A stretch of 35,576 nucleotides of DNA from an uncultured Clostridia bacterium (GTDB taxonomy: Bacteria; Bacillota; Clostridia; Oscillospirales; Oscillospiraceae): contig CALYTU010000001.1 in NCBI GenBank assembly GCA_945487445.1, positions 1 to 35,576 of the forward strand, read 5' to 3'. Below, piece after piece: positions 8,071 through 15,496 of this stretch (within the stretch, counting starts at the first letter, position 1; each line of letters opens with the position of its first letter). The position numbers were made by a program, and so were the translations under genes. Under the pieces are notes generated by a model, which was not told where the DNA came from, did not search any database, and saw only the letters and a program-made list of their open reading frames with translations.

Positions 8071-8097
8071 CGCCCTCCGGCGGTTGACCGGAGGGCG
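8071..8097. other. strong hairpin between tnaA and the MBL hydrolase gene
   Basis: CGCCCTCCGG (8071-8080) pairs perfectly with CCGGAGGGCG (8088-8097) around a 7-nt loop. The T-run (TTTCCTTTTTGTTTTT) follows on the plus strand, where no gene reads in. The minus-strand transcript has the A-rich run before the stem and no U-run after it. It could stabilise the 3' end of the upstream message or reduce read-through. Confidence 0.6.
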
Positions 8098-8112
8098 ATT
8101 TCCTTTTTGTTT

Positions 8113-9753
8113 TTATTCGTTGGGATAAGGCTCCAGGAAGGCGTGGAAGTGTCTCATGGGCAGGGTACGGCCCGCCACGATCCGCACGTTGGGGATGGAC
8201 TCCCGGTCCTCATAGAGAGCTTTGACGGCAGCAATGATGTAGTCCATGTGCTCCTGGTTGAACATGCTGCGGTTGATGGCAAAGCGGACCACATTGCAGA
8301 CCTCTTCCTGCTGCTCCGGGGTCTTGAGGTCGTATTCCATGGAGTAGTCGCCCAGCTCGGCGGTGCGGATTCCGTAGCGCCGGATCAGCTCGATGGAAAA
8401 GCCCTGACCGGCAAACTTCTCGTGGTCGCGCTTGCCGTCGAAGAACTCGGTCATGTTGATGTAGACGCCGTGGCCGCCGGCGGGAAGAATGACGCCCTTG
8501 ATGCCGGCCTTGTAGAAGCCCTGGGCCAGATACTCACACTGCTGCACGCGGGCTTCCTGATAGTTGAAATTGCACTCCTCATAAAGGCCGGCTGCCAGCG
8601 CCATAATGTCGCGGCCGGACATGCCGCCGTAGGAGTCGTTGCCGTAGCAGGAGATCTGCTTGACCTTGAGCAGGACGCCCACATCCGTCTTAACGGTGCC
8701 GTCGGGGTTGAAGTCGGAGAATTTTCTCCAGAAGCGGCCCTTGTCGCGGAAGGCCAGCATGCCGCCCATGTTGGCGTGGCCGTTCTTCTTGGCGGACATG
8801 GTGAAGCCGTCGCAGTAGGAGAACATCTCCGTGGCAATCTCGGCAATGGACTTATCGGCATATCCCTCTTCATTCACCTTGATGAAGTAGGCGTTTTCCG
8901 CCCAGCGGGCAACGTCAAACATGAAGGGAATGTCATACTTCGCAGCGATCTTGGCAGTTTCGCGGATGGACTTCATGGAGACGGCCTGACCGCAAACGGT
9001 GTTGTTGGTGATGGTGGTGTAAATCAAGGGGACATTTTCGGGGCCGACGGTCTGGATCAGCTCCTCCAGCTTCTGCACGTCCATGTCGCCCTTGAAGGGG
9101 TTCCTCTCGTACTTGCCGCCCTCGGGAACCTCGTAGAGCAGCTCCTTGTTGTAGAGATTGCGGGGAATGGAGCCCATTTGCTTGATATTGCCCTCGGTGG
9201 TGTCGAAGTGGCCGTTGGAAGGAATCGTGAAGACCTTGCCGGGATGACGCTGGCCCATGATCTTCTTGACCATCTCGAACAGGACGGACTCGGCCGCTCT
9301 GCCCTGCTGGATCAGGAAGGTGTTGGGGCGCTCGAGCTGGGCCGCGCCGCCATTGAAGAAGCCGCCCTCATATTCGCAGAGATAGAGCTCGTTCATCAGT
9401 TTCTCGATGTCCTGGCAGTCGGTCCGGATCAGGTCGATGGACTTCTTCCAGTTCTTTTCGCCGCCGCGCTCAAAGATGTCGCGGAAGGCATCCAGAAGGA
9501 CGTAGTAGCCCTTGTTACGGCCATAGGACTCATCGCCCAGGAACATGGTGGACCACTGCACATCGGTCATCGCGGTGGTACCGGAGTCGGAAAGCATATC
9601 CACGGTCAGCATACCGGCGGGGAATGCAAATTCGTTGTAATGGGTCGCCTTCAATGCGCGCTCCCGCTGCTCCACCGTGACGGCAGGAATGTTGCGGGTC
9701 ACATAAGTCAGACTGCGGGGCGTCTTGACGTTCAGGGGATATTCGGTTGCCAT
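8113..9753 (-). CDS. tnaA: tryptophanase-family beta-eliminating lyase
   Basis: PLP enzyme of the tryptophanase / tyrosine phenol-lyase family, which splits an aromatic amino acid into indole or phenol plus pyruvate and ammonia. The PLP lysine is Lys323 in MSAKKNG. Three positions that separate the two activities can be aligned by eye with recalled family sequences. Asp184 in HFDTT matches E. coli TnaA Asp137, Leu467 in TAELG replaces the phenol-binding Arg381 of tyrosine phenol-lyase, and His535 in RHFHA matches TnaA His463. All three favour tryptophan. At 546 aa it is about 75 residues longer than E. coli TnaA, with roughly 20 extra between the lysine and Leu467, so it is a divergent branch. 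The ATG at 9753 has GGCGGA upstream; a TTG six codons earlier is less likely. Sixth gene of the ior operon. Confidence 0.85.
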   Translation of the reverse strand: MATEYPLNVKTPRSLTYVTRNIPAVTVEQRERALKATHYNEFAFPAGMLTVDMLSDSGTTAMTDVQWSTMFLGDESYGRNKGYYVLLDAFRDIFERGGEKNWKKSIDLIRTDCQDIEKLMNELYLCEYEGGFFNGGAAQLERPNTFLIQQGRAAESVLFEMVKKIMGQRHPGKVFTIPSNGHFDTTEGNIKQMGSIPRNLYNKELLYEVPEGGKYERNPFKGDMDVQKLEELIQTVGPENVPLIYTTITNNTVCGQAVSMKSIRETAKIAAKYDIPFMFDVARWAENAYFIKVNEEGYADKSIAEIATEMFSYCDGFTMSAKKNGHANMGGMLAFRDKGRFWRKFSDFNPDGTVKTDVGVLLKVKQISCYGNDSYGGMSGRDIMALAAGLYEECNFNYQEARVQQCEYLAQGFYKAGIKGVILPAGGHGVYINMTEFFDGKRDHEKFAGQGFSIELIRRYGIRTAELGDYSMEYDLKTPEQQEEVCNVVRFAINRSMFNQEHMDYIIAAVKALYEDRESIPNVRIVAGRTLPMRHFHAFLEPYPNE

Positions 9754-9784
9754 TTGATATCGTTCCGCCAATTCAGATTCTCAA

Positions 9785-10981
9785 TCAGTTGCGGGGCTGG
9801 AGGCCATAGGACTCAGCCAGCTTGCGGAAGCTGGGCAGGCTGCGCTGGATCATCGCCGGGCTGACACAGGTGCTGAACCGGGTGAAGCCGGGGCAGCCGA
9901 AGCCGTCGCAGGGGACCGTCAGGATGTTCAGTTCCTTGGCGCGATCAGAGAAGGCCATGGAATTGCCGTCGGGAGCCTCGACCATCATGTAGAAAGCGCC
10001 CTGGGGCTTGACGCAGCGGAAGCCCATCCCGGTCAGCTCATTATAGAGCGTAACGCGGTTCTGGTCATAGGTTTTCAGATCAGGCCGCAGATGGGTGTTG
10101 CGAGCCACGACGCGCTGCCACAGGGAAGGCGCGCAGACATGACCCAAAGCGCGAGCAGCGCCGGCGATTGCAGCATAGACCTTGTCGCTTTCTGCACAGC
10201 AGTCGGGAACGCAGACATAACCGATACGTTCGCCGGGCATGGAGAGGATCTTGGAGTAGGAATAGCAGATGATGGTATTGGGGTAGATCGCGGGAATGTA
10301 GGGCGCATCCTGACCGTCATAGGTCAGCTCACGGTAGGGCTCATCGGAGAAGATATAGATCGGATGGCCGATCTCCTCGCTCTTGCGGGTCAGTACCTCA
10401 GCCAGGGCTTTGAGGGTCTCCACGCTGTAGATCACGCCGGAGGGATTGTTGGGAGAGTTGACAATGATCGCCTGTGTATTCTTGGTGATCCGCTTCTCAA
10501 CCTCGTCCACATGGACCTGGAAGTGCTCCGTATCGGGAGGAACAACCACGCACTTTGCACCGGTGGACGCACAGTAGGCGGGATACTCAGAGAAATAGGG
10601 GGCCAGGAGCATGAACTCCGCGTTCTCCACGGCCAGTGCCTGCATGCAGGAGGTCATTGCCGGAGCGGCGCCGCAGGTGAAGAAAATGTTCTGAGGGCGA
10701 ATCGTCGTGCCGGTGCGTCTGGTCAGGTCAGCGGCAATGGATTCCCGGGCCTCCGCGCAGCCGCCAGCGGGGGTATAGCTGTGCAGCGCGATGGGGTCCA
10801 TCTGCAAAAGCTCACGGACCGTATCCGCCACGGCCTCGGGAGCGGGGACGGAAGGATTGCCGATGGAAAAGTCGAATACGTTCTCCTTGCCGATTTTCTC
10901 GGCCTGGGCCATGCCATACTCGAACAGGACACGAATACGGCTCTTCGCAATACCCATCTGATGATATTTTTCAACAACCAT
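9785..10981 (-). CDS. class I/II PLP-dependent aminotransferase, likely aromatic
   Basis: A fold-type I aminotransferase of the aspartate/aromatic group. It shows DFSIGNPSVPAPEAV near the N-terminus, the NSPNNPSGVIYS segment, SDEPYRELTY, and the PLP-binding Lys244 in SYSKILSMPGERIGY. The C-terminal FTRFSTCVSP carries the carboxylate-binding arginine. Length 398 aa is normal. In this operon the natural role is to convert tryptophan, phenylalanine or tyrosine into the arylpyruvates used by IorAB, with 2-oxoglutarate as likely acceptor. This is inferred from neighbours, since sequence alone does not fix the substrate. Its ATG overlaps the buk stop by one base (TAATG), which points to translational coupling, and tnaA starts 31 nt after its end. 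Confidence 0.87.
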   Translation of the reverse strand: MVVEKYHQMGIAKSRIRVLFEYGMAQAEKIGKENVFDFSIGNPSVPAPEAVADTVRELLQMDPIALHSYTPAGGCAEARESIAADLTRRTGTTIRPQNIFFTCGAAPAMTSCMQALAVENAEFMLLAPYFSEYPAYCASTGAKCVVVPPDTEHFQVHVDEVEKRITKNTQAIIVNSPNNPSGVIYSVETLKALAEVLTRKSEEIGHPIYIFSDEPYRELTYDGQDAPYIPAIYPNTIICYSYSKILSMPGERIGYVCVPDCCAESDKVYAAIAGAARALGHVCAPSLWQRVVARNTHLRPDLKTYDQNRVTLYNELTGMGFRCVKPQGAFYMMVEAPDGNSMAFSDRAKELNILTVPCDGFGCPGFTRFSTCVSPAMIQRSLPSFRKLAESYGLQPRN

Positions 10982-12069
10982 TATTGTTCATTCCTTTCCG
11001 GTAGATGATATTCGTTGGGGGTCTCCTGCCCTGTGAGGATCCGAAGACCACCCTGGGCCAGAGCTTCCATTTCGTTTTCGCCGGGGATCACTACCACGGG
11101 TGCAAGGAATCCGGCATATTCGCGGATCCGGTCCGTAAGCAGCTTCGAATAGGCCAAACCGCCTGTGAGAATGATTGCGTCACAATTCCCCTTCAGGGCT
11201 ACGGAAAGCAAACCGATGGTCTTTGCGATCTGATAGGCCTGGGCCTGGAGAATCTCATCGGCATGCCGGTCACCCGCCTGGATTCTGCGCTCGATTTCCC
11301 GGCAGTCACTGGTGCCGAGATGGGCGTACATGCCGCCCTTGCCGCGAATCTTCTTGTCCATCTCCGCCTTCGTGTACTTGCCGGAATAACAGAGCTTCAC
11401 CAGCGCCAGCGAGGGGAAGCAGCCGGCCCGCTCCGGAGAAAACTGGCCGTCGTCGTCGCCCACAGAGTCGATCATGACCCCGTGCTGATGGACGCTGGCA
11501 GAGGTGCCGCCTCCGAGGTGAAACACGATCAGATTCAGATCCTCGTATTTCCTGCCGATGGATTTGGCATAGCGGATGGCCTGCGCGTGGCTGTTCAGGA
11601 CATGACTGAAGGATTGCCGTCTGATTTCCGGCATTCCGGTGATCTGGGCAACAGGGCTGAGCTCACCGGAGGTCACAGCGTCATAGATATAGGCGGGAAT
11701 ATGATACTCCTCGGCAACAGCCCGTGCCAGCAGACCGCCCAGATTGGAGGCGTGCGGCTGGCTGTATTCATGATTGACCAGCGCCTCGCAGAGCTCGTCG
11801 TTGACCTCGTAGCCGCCGGTCTTCAAGCCGAACACCAGACCGCCGCGGCCGATCACCGAAGAGAGCTCCTCGCCCTTGATCTCATATTGTTTCATGAACT
11901 CCCGGATCAGCTCAAGCCGGAACGGCACCTGATCACCGATTGTCTCAAAGGCGAGCAGCTGTTCGGGTTTATGCTCGATGCTGGACTGCAAAACCTTTTG
12001 GTCGCCGTCATAGAGGGCCAGCTTGGTGCTGGTGGAGCCGGGATTGATGATAAGCTGGAGATAAGACAT
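10981..12069 (-). CDS. buk: butyrate kinase family acyl-phosphate kinase
   Basis: An ASKHA-fold kinase of the butyrate kinase family, which makes ATP and a free acid from an acyl phosphate. Motifs include INPGSTSTK (phosphate 1), HLGGGTSASVH, GDDDGQFSPERAG, IILTGGLAYS and the C-terminal PGENEMEALAQGG. Length 362 aa matches Buk (about 355) rather than acetate kinase (about 400). AAGGAGG lies 5 nt before the ATG. Beside ptb and iorAB the physiological substrate may be phenylacetyl-, indoleacetyl- or hydroxyphenylacetyl-phosphate rather than butyryl-phosphate. That is inference from context. No butyrate-pathway genes (thl, hbd, crt, bcd) are near. Confidence 0.88.
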   Translation of the reverse strand: MSYLQLIINPGSTSTKLALYDGDQKVLQSSIEHKPEQLLAFETIGDQVPFRLELIREFMKQYEIKGEELSSVIGRGGLVFGLKTGGYEVNDELCEALVNHEYSQPHASNLGGLLARAVAEEYHIPAYIYDAVTSGELSPVAQITGMPEIRRQSFSHVLNSHAQAIRYAKSIGRKYEDLNLIVFHLGGGTSASVHQHGVMIDSVGDDDGQFSPERAGCFPSLALVKLCYSGKYTKAEMDKKIRGKGGMYAHLGTSDCREIERRIQAGDRHADEILQAQAYQIAKTIGLLSVALKGNCDAIILTGGLAYSKLLTDRIREYAGFLAPVVVIPGENEMEALAQGGLRILTGQETPNEYHLPERNEQ

Positions 12070-12084
12070 GATACCTCCTTGCCG

Positions 12085-12984
12085 TCAGCGGCTGATCGCG
12101 GCGCAGGCCATGAGGGAATAATACTTCTCCTCGAAGCTGGCGCTGCGGGAGTTCAGCGCGATGGGGCACTTCGCGCCTGTAACAACGCCAACCATCTTCG
12201 CGCCGGCATAGAGCAGCAGGCCTTTGACAAAGATATTGCCCACAGCCATATAGGGGACCAGAAGAATGTCGGTATTGCCGCTCACAGGGCTGTCGTAGCG
12301 TTTGATCTCGCAGGAGGTCTGATCCATGGCGAGATCAAGGGAGATCGGACCCTCCACGTAGCAGCTGCCAAACTCACCTGCCTGGGCCGCCTCCTTGAGG
12401 GCGGCGGCGTCCACCGTCTCGATAATCTTGGGGCTGACGGTCTCGGCGGCGCAGACGGCGGCCACCAGAGGCTTTTCATAGCCCAGCGCGCGGAAGGCCT
12501 CCACAGCGTTGCGGAGGATGCCCTTCTTCTGCTCGAGATCGGGGTGCGGCACCATGCCGCCGTCGGCCACACCGAGCAGCTTGTGATAACCGGGAATCTC
12601 AATGAAAGCTGTGTGGGAGATGATTCCGCCGGTTCCGATCCCGGTCTGCTTGTTGACCACAGCCTTGAGGATCGTGGAGGTCTGCATATAGCCCTTCTGG
12701 AGGAAATCAGCCTTGTCCTCGCGGATCAGCTCCACGGCCAGACGGGCGGCTTCCTCGTCGGTCTCGGCGTCCACAATGGTTTTGGGGTCGATCTCATGAC
12801 CGAGCTCGCGGCCAATGCGGATAATCTCATCGCGATGTCCCACCAGAATGTAGCGCAGAATTCCCTCGGAGGCCGCGTGCAGCACAGCCTCCAGGGTATG
12901 TGCGTCATGGGCGCAGGCCACGGCAACGGTCTTGGGCTCCCCTGCCCCGACCCGCTCGCGCAGCGCCTTGAAATCTTTCAGCAT
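12085..12984 (-). CDS. ptb: phosphate butyryltransferase family phosphotransacylase
   Basis: Exchanges CoA for phosphate on an acyl-CoA, giving the acyl phosphate used by the neighbouring kinase. The length of 299 aa and the opening VAVACAHDAHTLEAVLHA fit Ptb rather than the longer Pta (about 330). SHTAFIEIPGYHKLLGVADGGMVPHPDLEQK and the C-terminal VGVVTGAKCPIALNSRSAS are typical of this family of phosphotransacylases. It starts with AGAGG before the ATG, 11 nt after iorB, and ends 15 nt before buk, so the Ptb-Buk pair is intact. Placed directly after the 2-oxoacid oxidoreductase genes, it is expected to act on arylacetyl-CoA. Chain-length or aromatic specificity cannot be judged by eye. Confidence 0.85.
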   Translation of the reverse strand: MLKDFKALRERVGAGEPKTVAVACAHDAHTLEAVLHAASEGILRYILVGHRDEIIRIGRELGHEIDPKTIVDAETDEEAARLAVELIREDKADFLQKGYMQTSTILKAVVNKQTGIGTGGIISHTAFIEIPGYHKLLGVADGGMVPHPDLEQKKGILRNAVEAFRALGYEKPLVAAVCAAETVSPKIIETVDAAALKEAAQAGEFGSCYVEGPISLDLAMDQTSCEIKRYDSPVSGNTDILLVPYMAVGNIFVKGLLLYAGAKMVGVVTGAKCPIALNSRSASFEEKYYSLMACAAISR

Positions 12985-12995
12985 GGCAATCCCTC

Positions 12996-13580
12996 TCAGG
13001 CCTTGACAGCGTCGTGGCCGGCACGATAGGCCTTCAGGTTAAGCTCCTTGAACTTCGCAGGGACGGTGGAGGCGATAACGTCCTCCCAATCCACCACATC
13101 GTCCATGCCGAGCGCCTTGACCATGGAACCGAAGAGTACGATGTTCATGCACTTGGCGCTGCCCAGAGACTCAGCCAACTCGCCGGCCTTGAGCACATGG
13201 CACTTAAAGTTCTTTTCCATCGCTTCCAGGCAGCCTTCGGGATAAACCGCGAGGCCGGCCGCGATGCTCGAGGAGGCCATTTCATAATCGTTGATGACCG
13301 CGATGCCGTTGGGCTTGAGATATTCCGCGTAGCGGACGGCCTCCATCTTCTCGAAGGCGACGATGATATCAGCGGCGCCCTTCCCGATGACAGGGGAATT
13401 GACCTTCTCACCCCAGTGAACCTGGGTTGAGACAGAGCCGCCGCGCTGGCTCATACCGTGGACCTCGGACATTTTGACATCATAGCCGGCCCGCATGAGG
13501 CCGTTGACCAATACCTTCGCGGTGAGGATGGCGCCCTGGCCGCCAACGCCGACCAACAGTGCGCTTTTCGTTTTTGTCAT
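12996..13580 (-). CDS. iorB: indolepyruvate:ferredoxin oxidoreductase, beta subunit
   Basis: The small subunit of IOR, equivalent to the gamma domain of pyruvate:ferredoxin oxidoreductase. It begins LLVGVGGQGAILTAKVL, the glycine-rich motif of this domain, and has SEVHGMSQRGGSVSTQVHWG, the other hallmark. Length 194 aa is as expected. It starts 3 nt after iorA, so the two subunits are made together. With IorA it oxidatively decarboxylates aromatic 2-oxoacids to aryl-acetyl-CoA while reducing ferredoxin, a reaction limited to anaerobic cells. Confidence 0.92.
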   Translation of the reverse strand: MTKTKSALLVGVGGQGAILTAKVLVNGLMRAGYDVKMSEVHGMSQRGGSVSTQVHWGEKVNSPVIGKGAADIIVAFEKMEAVRYAEYLKPNGIAVINDYEMASSSIAAGLAVYPEGCLEAMEKNFKCHVLKAGELAESLGSAKCMNIVLFGSMVKALGMDDVVDWEDVIASTVPAKFKELNLKAYRAGHDAVKA

Positions 13581-13583
13581 GGC

Positions 13584-15338
13584 TTATTTCTCCTCTCTGG
13601 TGATGGCGCCCATCGGACAGACCTGCGCGCAGACGGTGCAGCCCACGCACTGGTTGTGGTCAATCCGGGCCTTATTATTTTCCACGAGAACGGCGGGGCA
13701 GCCCACGCCGAGGCAGCGCTTGCAGCCGATGCACTTATCGGTATCGACGACGCACTTGCCGATGTTGTGCTTGATGCGCTTGATCAGCAGACAGGGACGG
13801 CGGGCAATAATGGCCGCGGGAACCTCGGAATGCAGCGCGTCCTGAACAGCCTGCTCCATGGCCTTGAGATCCTGAGGGTCAACGATGATGACGTTCTGAT
13901 AGCCATAGGCGGTGAGAATGTCTTCGATTTTCAGAGCCTCGGCGATCTCGCCCTGGAGGTTGAAGCCGGTGCCGGGGTTGTCCTGGTGGCCGGTCATGCC
14001 GGTGATGGAGTTGTCCAGGACCACAGGAATCAGGTTGCCGTGATTGTAGATGATCTCGGCAGCGCCGGTCATGCCGCTGTGGAAGAAGGTGGAGTCACCC
14101 AGAACACCGAATACCTTCTTGTCGGTCACGCCGGAGGCCTCGAACGCCTTGGCCATACCCATTGCCACGGAGAAGCCGCCGCCCATACAAACCACACTGT
14201 CGAGCGCGTTGAGCGGAGCGGAACCGCCCAGCGTGTAGCAGCCGATATCGCCGGCGATGACGAAATCCTTATGCTTGGACATGGTGTAGAAGAAGCCTCT
14301 GTGGGGGCAGCCGGGGCAGAGTGCGGGGGGACGGGAAACTGCCTGCACACCCACGTCGGCGACAGAGGCAGCCTCGCCAAAGATGCGCTCATGAACAATC
14401 TGCGGATTGAGCTCATAGAGATTGCCAATCAAATTTTTGCCCTCGCAGGCGATGCCGGCGGCCTTGATCTGATCCTCCATGAAGCCATCGAGTTCCTCGA
14501 TGACATAGAGCTTCTCGACCTTGGAGGCAAACTCGCGCACCAAATCCATCGGCATGGGGTTGGTCAGGCCGAGCTTGAGGAAGGAGGTGCCTTCGGGGAA
14601 GGCGTCCTTTGCATAGTAGTAGGCAATGGAGGCGGTGACGACGCCGATCTTGCCGTCGCCCAACTCCATTTTGTTCAGCGGAGAGGTCACGCCATAGGCT
14701 TCCAGCTTCTTGAGGTTCTCTTCCAGCTTGGGATGGTTGCGGTAGGCGTTCGCAGGGGCGGAGATGTACTTGCGGGTGTTGCGGACATAGGCAGGCGCCG
14801 GATGCTCCACACGCTCACCGAAGGTGACGATGCTCTTGGAGTGAGCCACGCGGGTTGTGGTCCGGAACAGCACCGGCATGTCGAACTGCTCGGAGATCTC
14901 GTAGGCGGCCTTCATGAAATCCAGGCACTCCTGAGAGTCGGAAGGCTCCACCATGGCGATCTTGGCAGACTTCGCATAATAGCGGTTATCCTGCTCATTT
15001 TGAGAAGAGTGCATGCTGGGGTCATCGGCGGAGACGATTACAAAGCCGCCGCTGACGCCATTGTAAGCAGCAGTGAAAATGGGGTCTGCGGCCACGTTGA
15101 CGCCCACATGCTTCATGGCGCAGAGACTGCGTACCCCAGCAATGCTGGCGCCGTAGGCGACCTCTGTGGCGACCTTCTCATTCGGAGCCCACTCGCAATA
15201 GAGCGAATCCTTGTACTTGGGAAGATTCTCAAAAATCTCCGTGCTGGGAGTACCGGGATAGGCAGAACAGACCTTCACGCCGGACTCATAGGCTCCTCTG
15301 GCAATAGCTTCATTGCCGGAAAGCAACTGACGATCCAA
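13584..15338 (-). CDS. iorA: indolepyruvate:ferredoxin oxidoreductase, alpha subunit
   Basis: Large TPP- and Fe-S-containing subunit that turns indolepyruvate, phenylpyruvate or hydroxyphenylpyruvate into the matching aryl-acetyl-CoA. The order is: pyrimidine-binding domain from LLSGNEAIARGAYE with YPGTPSTEI; central domain; TPP domain with GDIGCYTLGG and VLGDSTFFHSGMTG; then a C-terminal 2[4Fe-4S] ferredoxin domain with CIGCKRCLGVGCP and CVGCTVCAQVCP, all eight cysteines present. The TTG at 15338 is chosen because AAAGGTGG sits 9 nt upstream and the IorA match starts right there; an in-frame TTG 26 codons earlier has no support and would overlap the -10 region. Length 584 aa is normal. First gene of the operon, transcribed from a strong promoter divergent to the LysR gene. 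Confidence 0.94.
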   Translation of the reverse strand: MDRQLLSGNEAIARGAYESGVKVCSAYPGTPSTEIFENLPKYKDSLYCEWAPNEKVATEVAYGASIAGVRSLCAMKHVGVNVAADPIFTAAYNGVSGGFVIVSADDPSMHSSQNEQDNRYYAKSAKIAMVEPSDSQECLDFMKAAYEISEQFDMPVLFRTTTRVAHSKSIVTFGERVEHPAPAYVRNTRKYISAPANAYRNHPKLEENLKKLEAYGVTSPLNKMELGDGKIGVVTASIAYYYAKDAFPEGTSFLKLGLTNPMPMDLVREFASKVEKLYVIEELDGFMEDQIKAAGIACEGKNLIGNLYELNPQIVHERIFGEAASVADVGVQAVSRPPALCPGCPHRGFFYTMSKHKDFVIAGDIGCYTLGGSAPLNALDSVVCMGGGFSVAMGMAKAFEASGVTDKKVFGVLGDSTFFHSGMTGAAEIIYNHGNLIPVVLDNSITGMTGHQDNPGTGFNLQGEIAEALKIEDILTAYGYQNVIIVDPQDLKAMEQAVQDALHSEVPAAIIARRPCLLIKRIKHNIGKCVVDTDKCIGCKRCLGVGCPAVLVENNKARIDHNQCVGCTVCAQVCPMGAITREEK

Positions 15339-15395
15339 TGTTAATAACCACCTTTCTAATTCTAAAGCAGGATTTTGTGTATTACGAACAAAATA

Positions 15396-15424
15396 ATTAT
15401 AAAATAACACTTGCAAACTGTAAA
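15396..15424 (-). promoter_or_regulatory. promoter of the iorA operon
   Basis: TTTACA (15424-15419) and a perfect TATAAT (15401-15396) are 17 bp apart. The -10 box is 57 bp upstream of the iorA TTG. It interlocks with the LysR-gene promoter on the other strand. Confidence 0.7.
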
Positions 15425-15439
15425 GATGAAACTTATAAT
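15411..15439 (+). promoter_or_regulatory. promoter of the LysR regulator gene
   Basis: TTGCAA (15411-15416) and TATAAT (15434-15439) are 17 bp apart, 57 bp before the regulator ATG. The two divergent promoters overlap over 15411-15424, so polymerase cannot easily sit on both at once. Confidence 0.6.
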
Positions 15440-15449
15440 AGTAGTATTA
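15436..15449. promoter_or_regulatory. candidate LysR-type operator dyad
   Basis: TAATA-GTAG-TATTA is a perfect 5-bp inverted repeat with a 4-bp centre. It overlaps the -10 box of the regulator's own promoter and lies just upstream of the iorA -35 box. That is where a LysR-type protein would repress itself and activate the divergent operon. AT-rich DNA makes chance dyads easy, so support is modest. Confidence 0.35.
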
Positions 15450-15496
15450 GATTTACTTATTTTTGACGCCATTTCTACGGATTAGAGGTTTTGCTT

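Noticed and set aside
8071..8097. Terminator for the tnaA operon
   Set aside because: The T-run follows the stem only on the plus strand. The minus-strand transcript has no U-run after the hairpin, so it is listed as a hairpin of unknown role.
8113..9753. Tyrosine phenol-lyase as the call
   Set aside because: The phenol-binding arginine is Leu467, and the positions matching Thr124 and Phe448 of the lyase are Asp184 and His535, as in tryptophanase.
13584..15416. Longer IorA starting at the TTG at 15416
   Set aside because: The extension lies over the predicted operon promoter, lacks a ribosome binding site and does not resemble IorA. The TTG at 15338 has AAAGGTGG and fits the family start.
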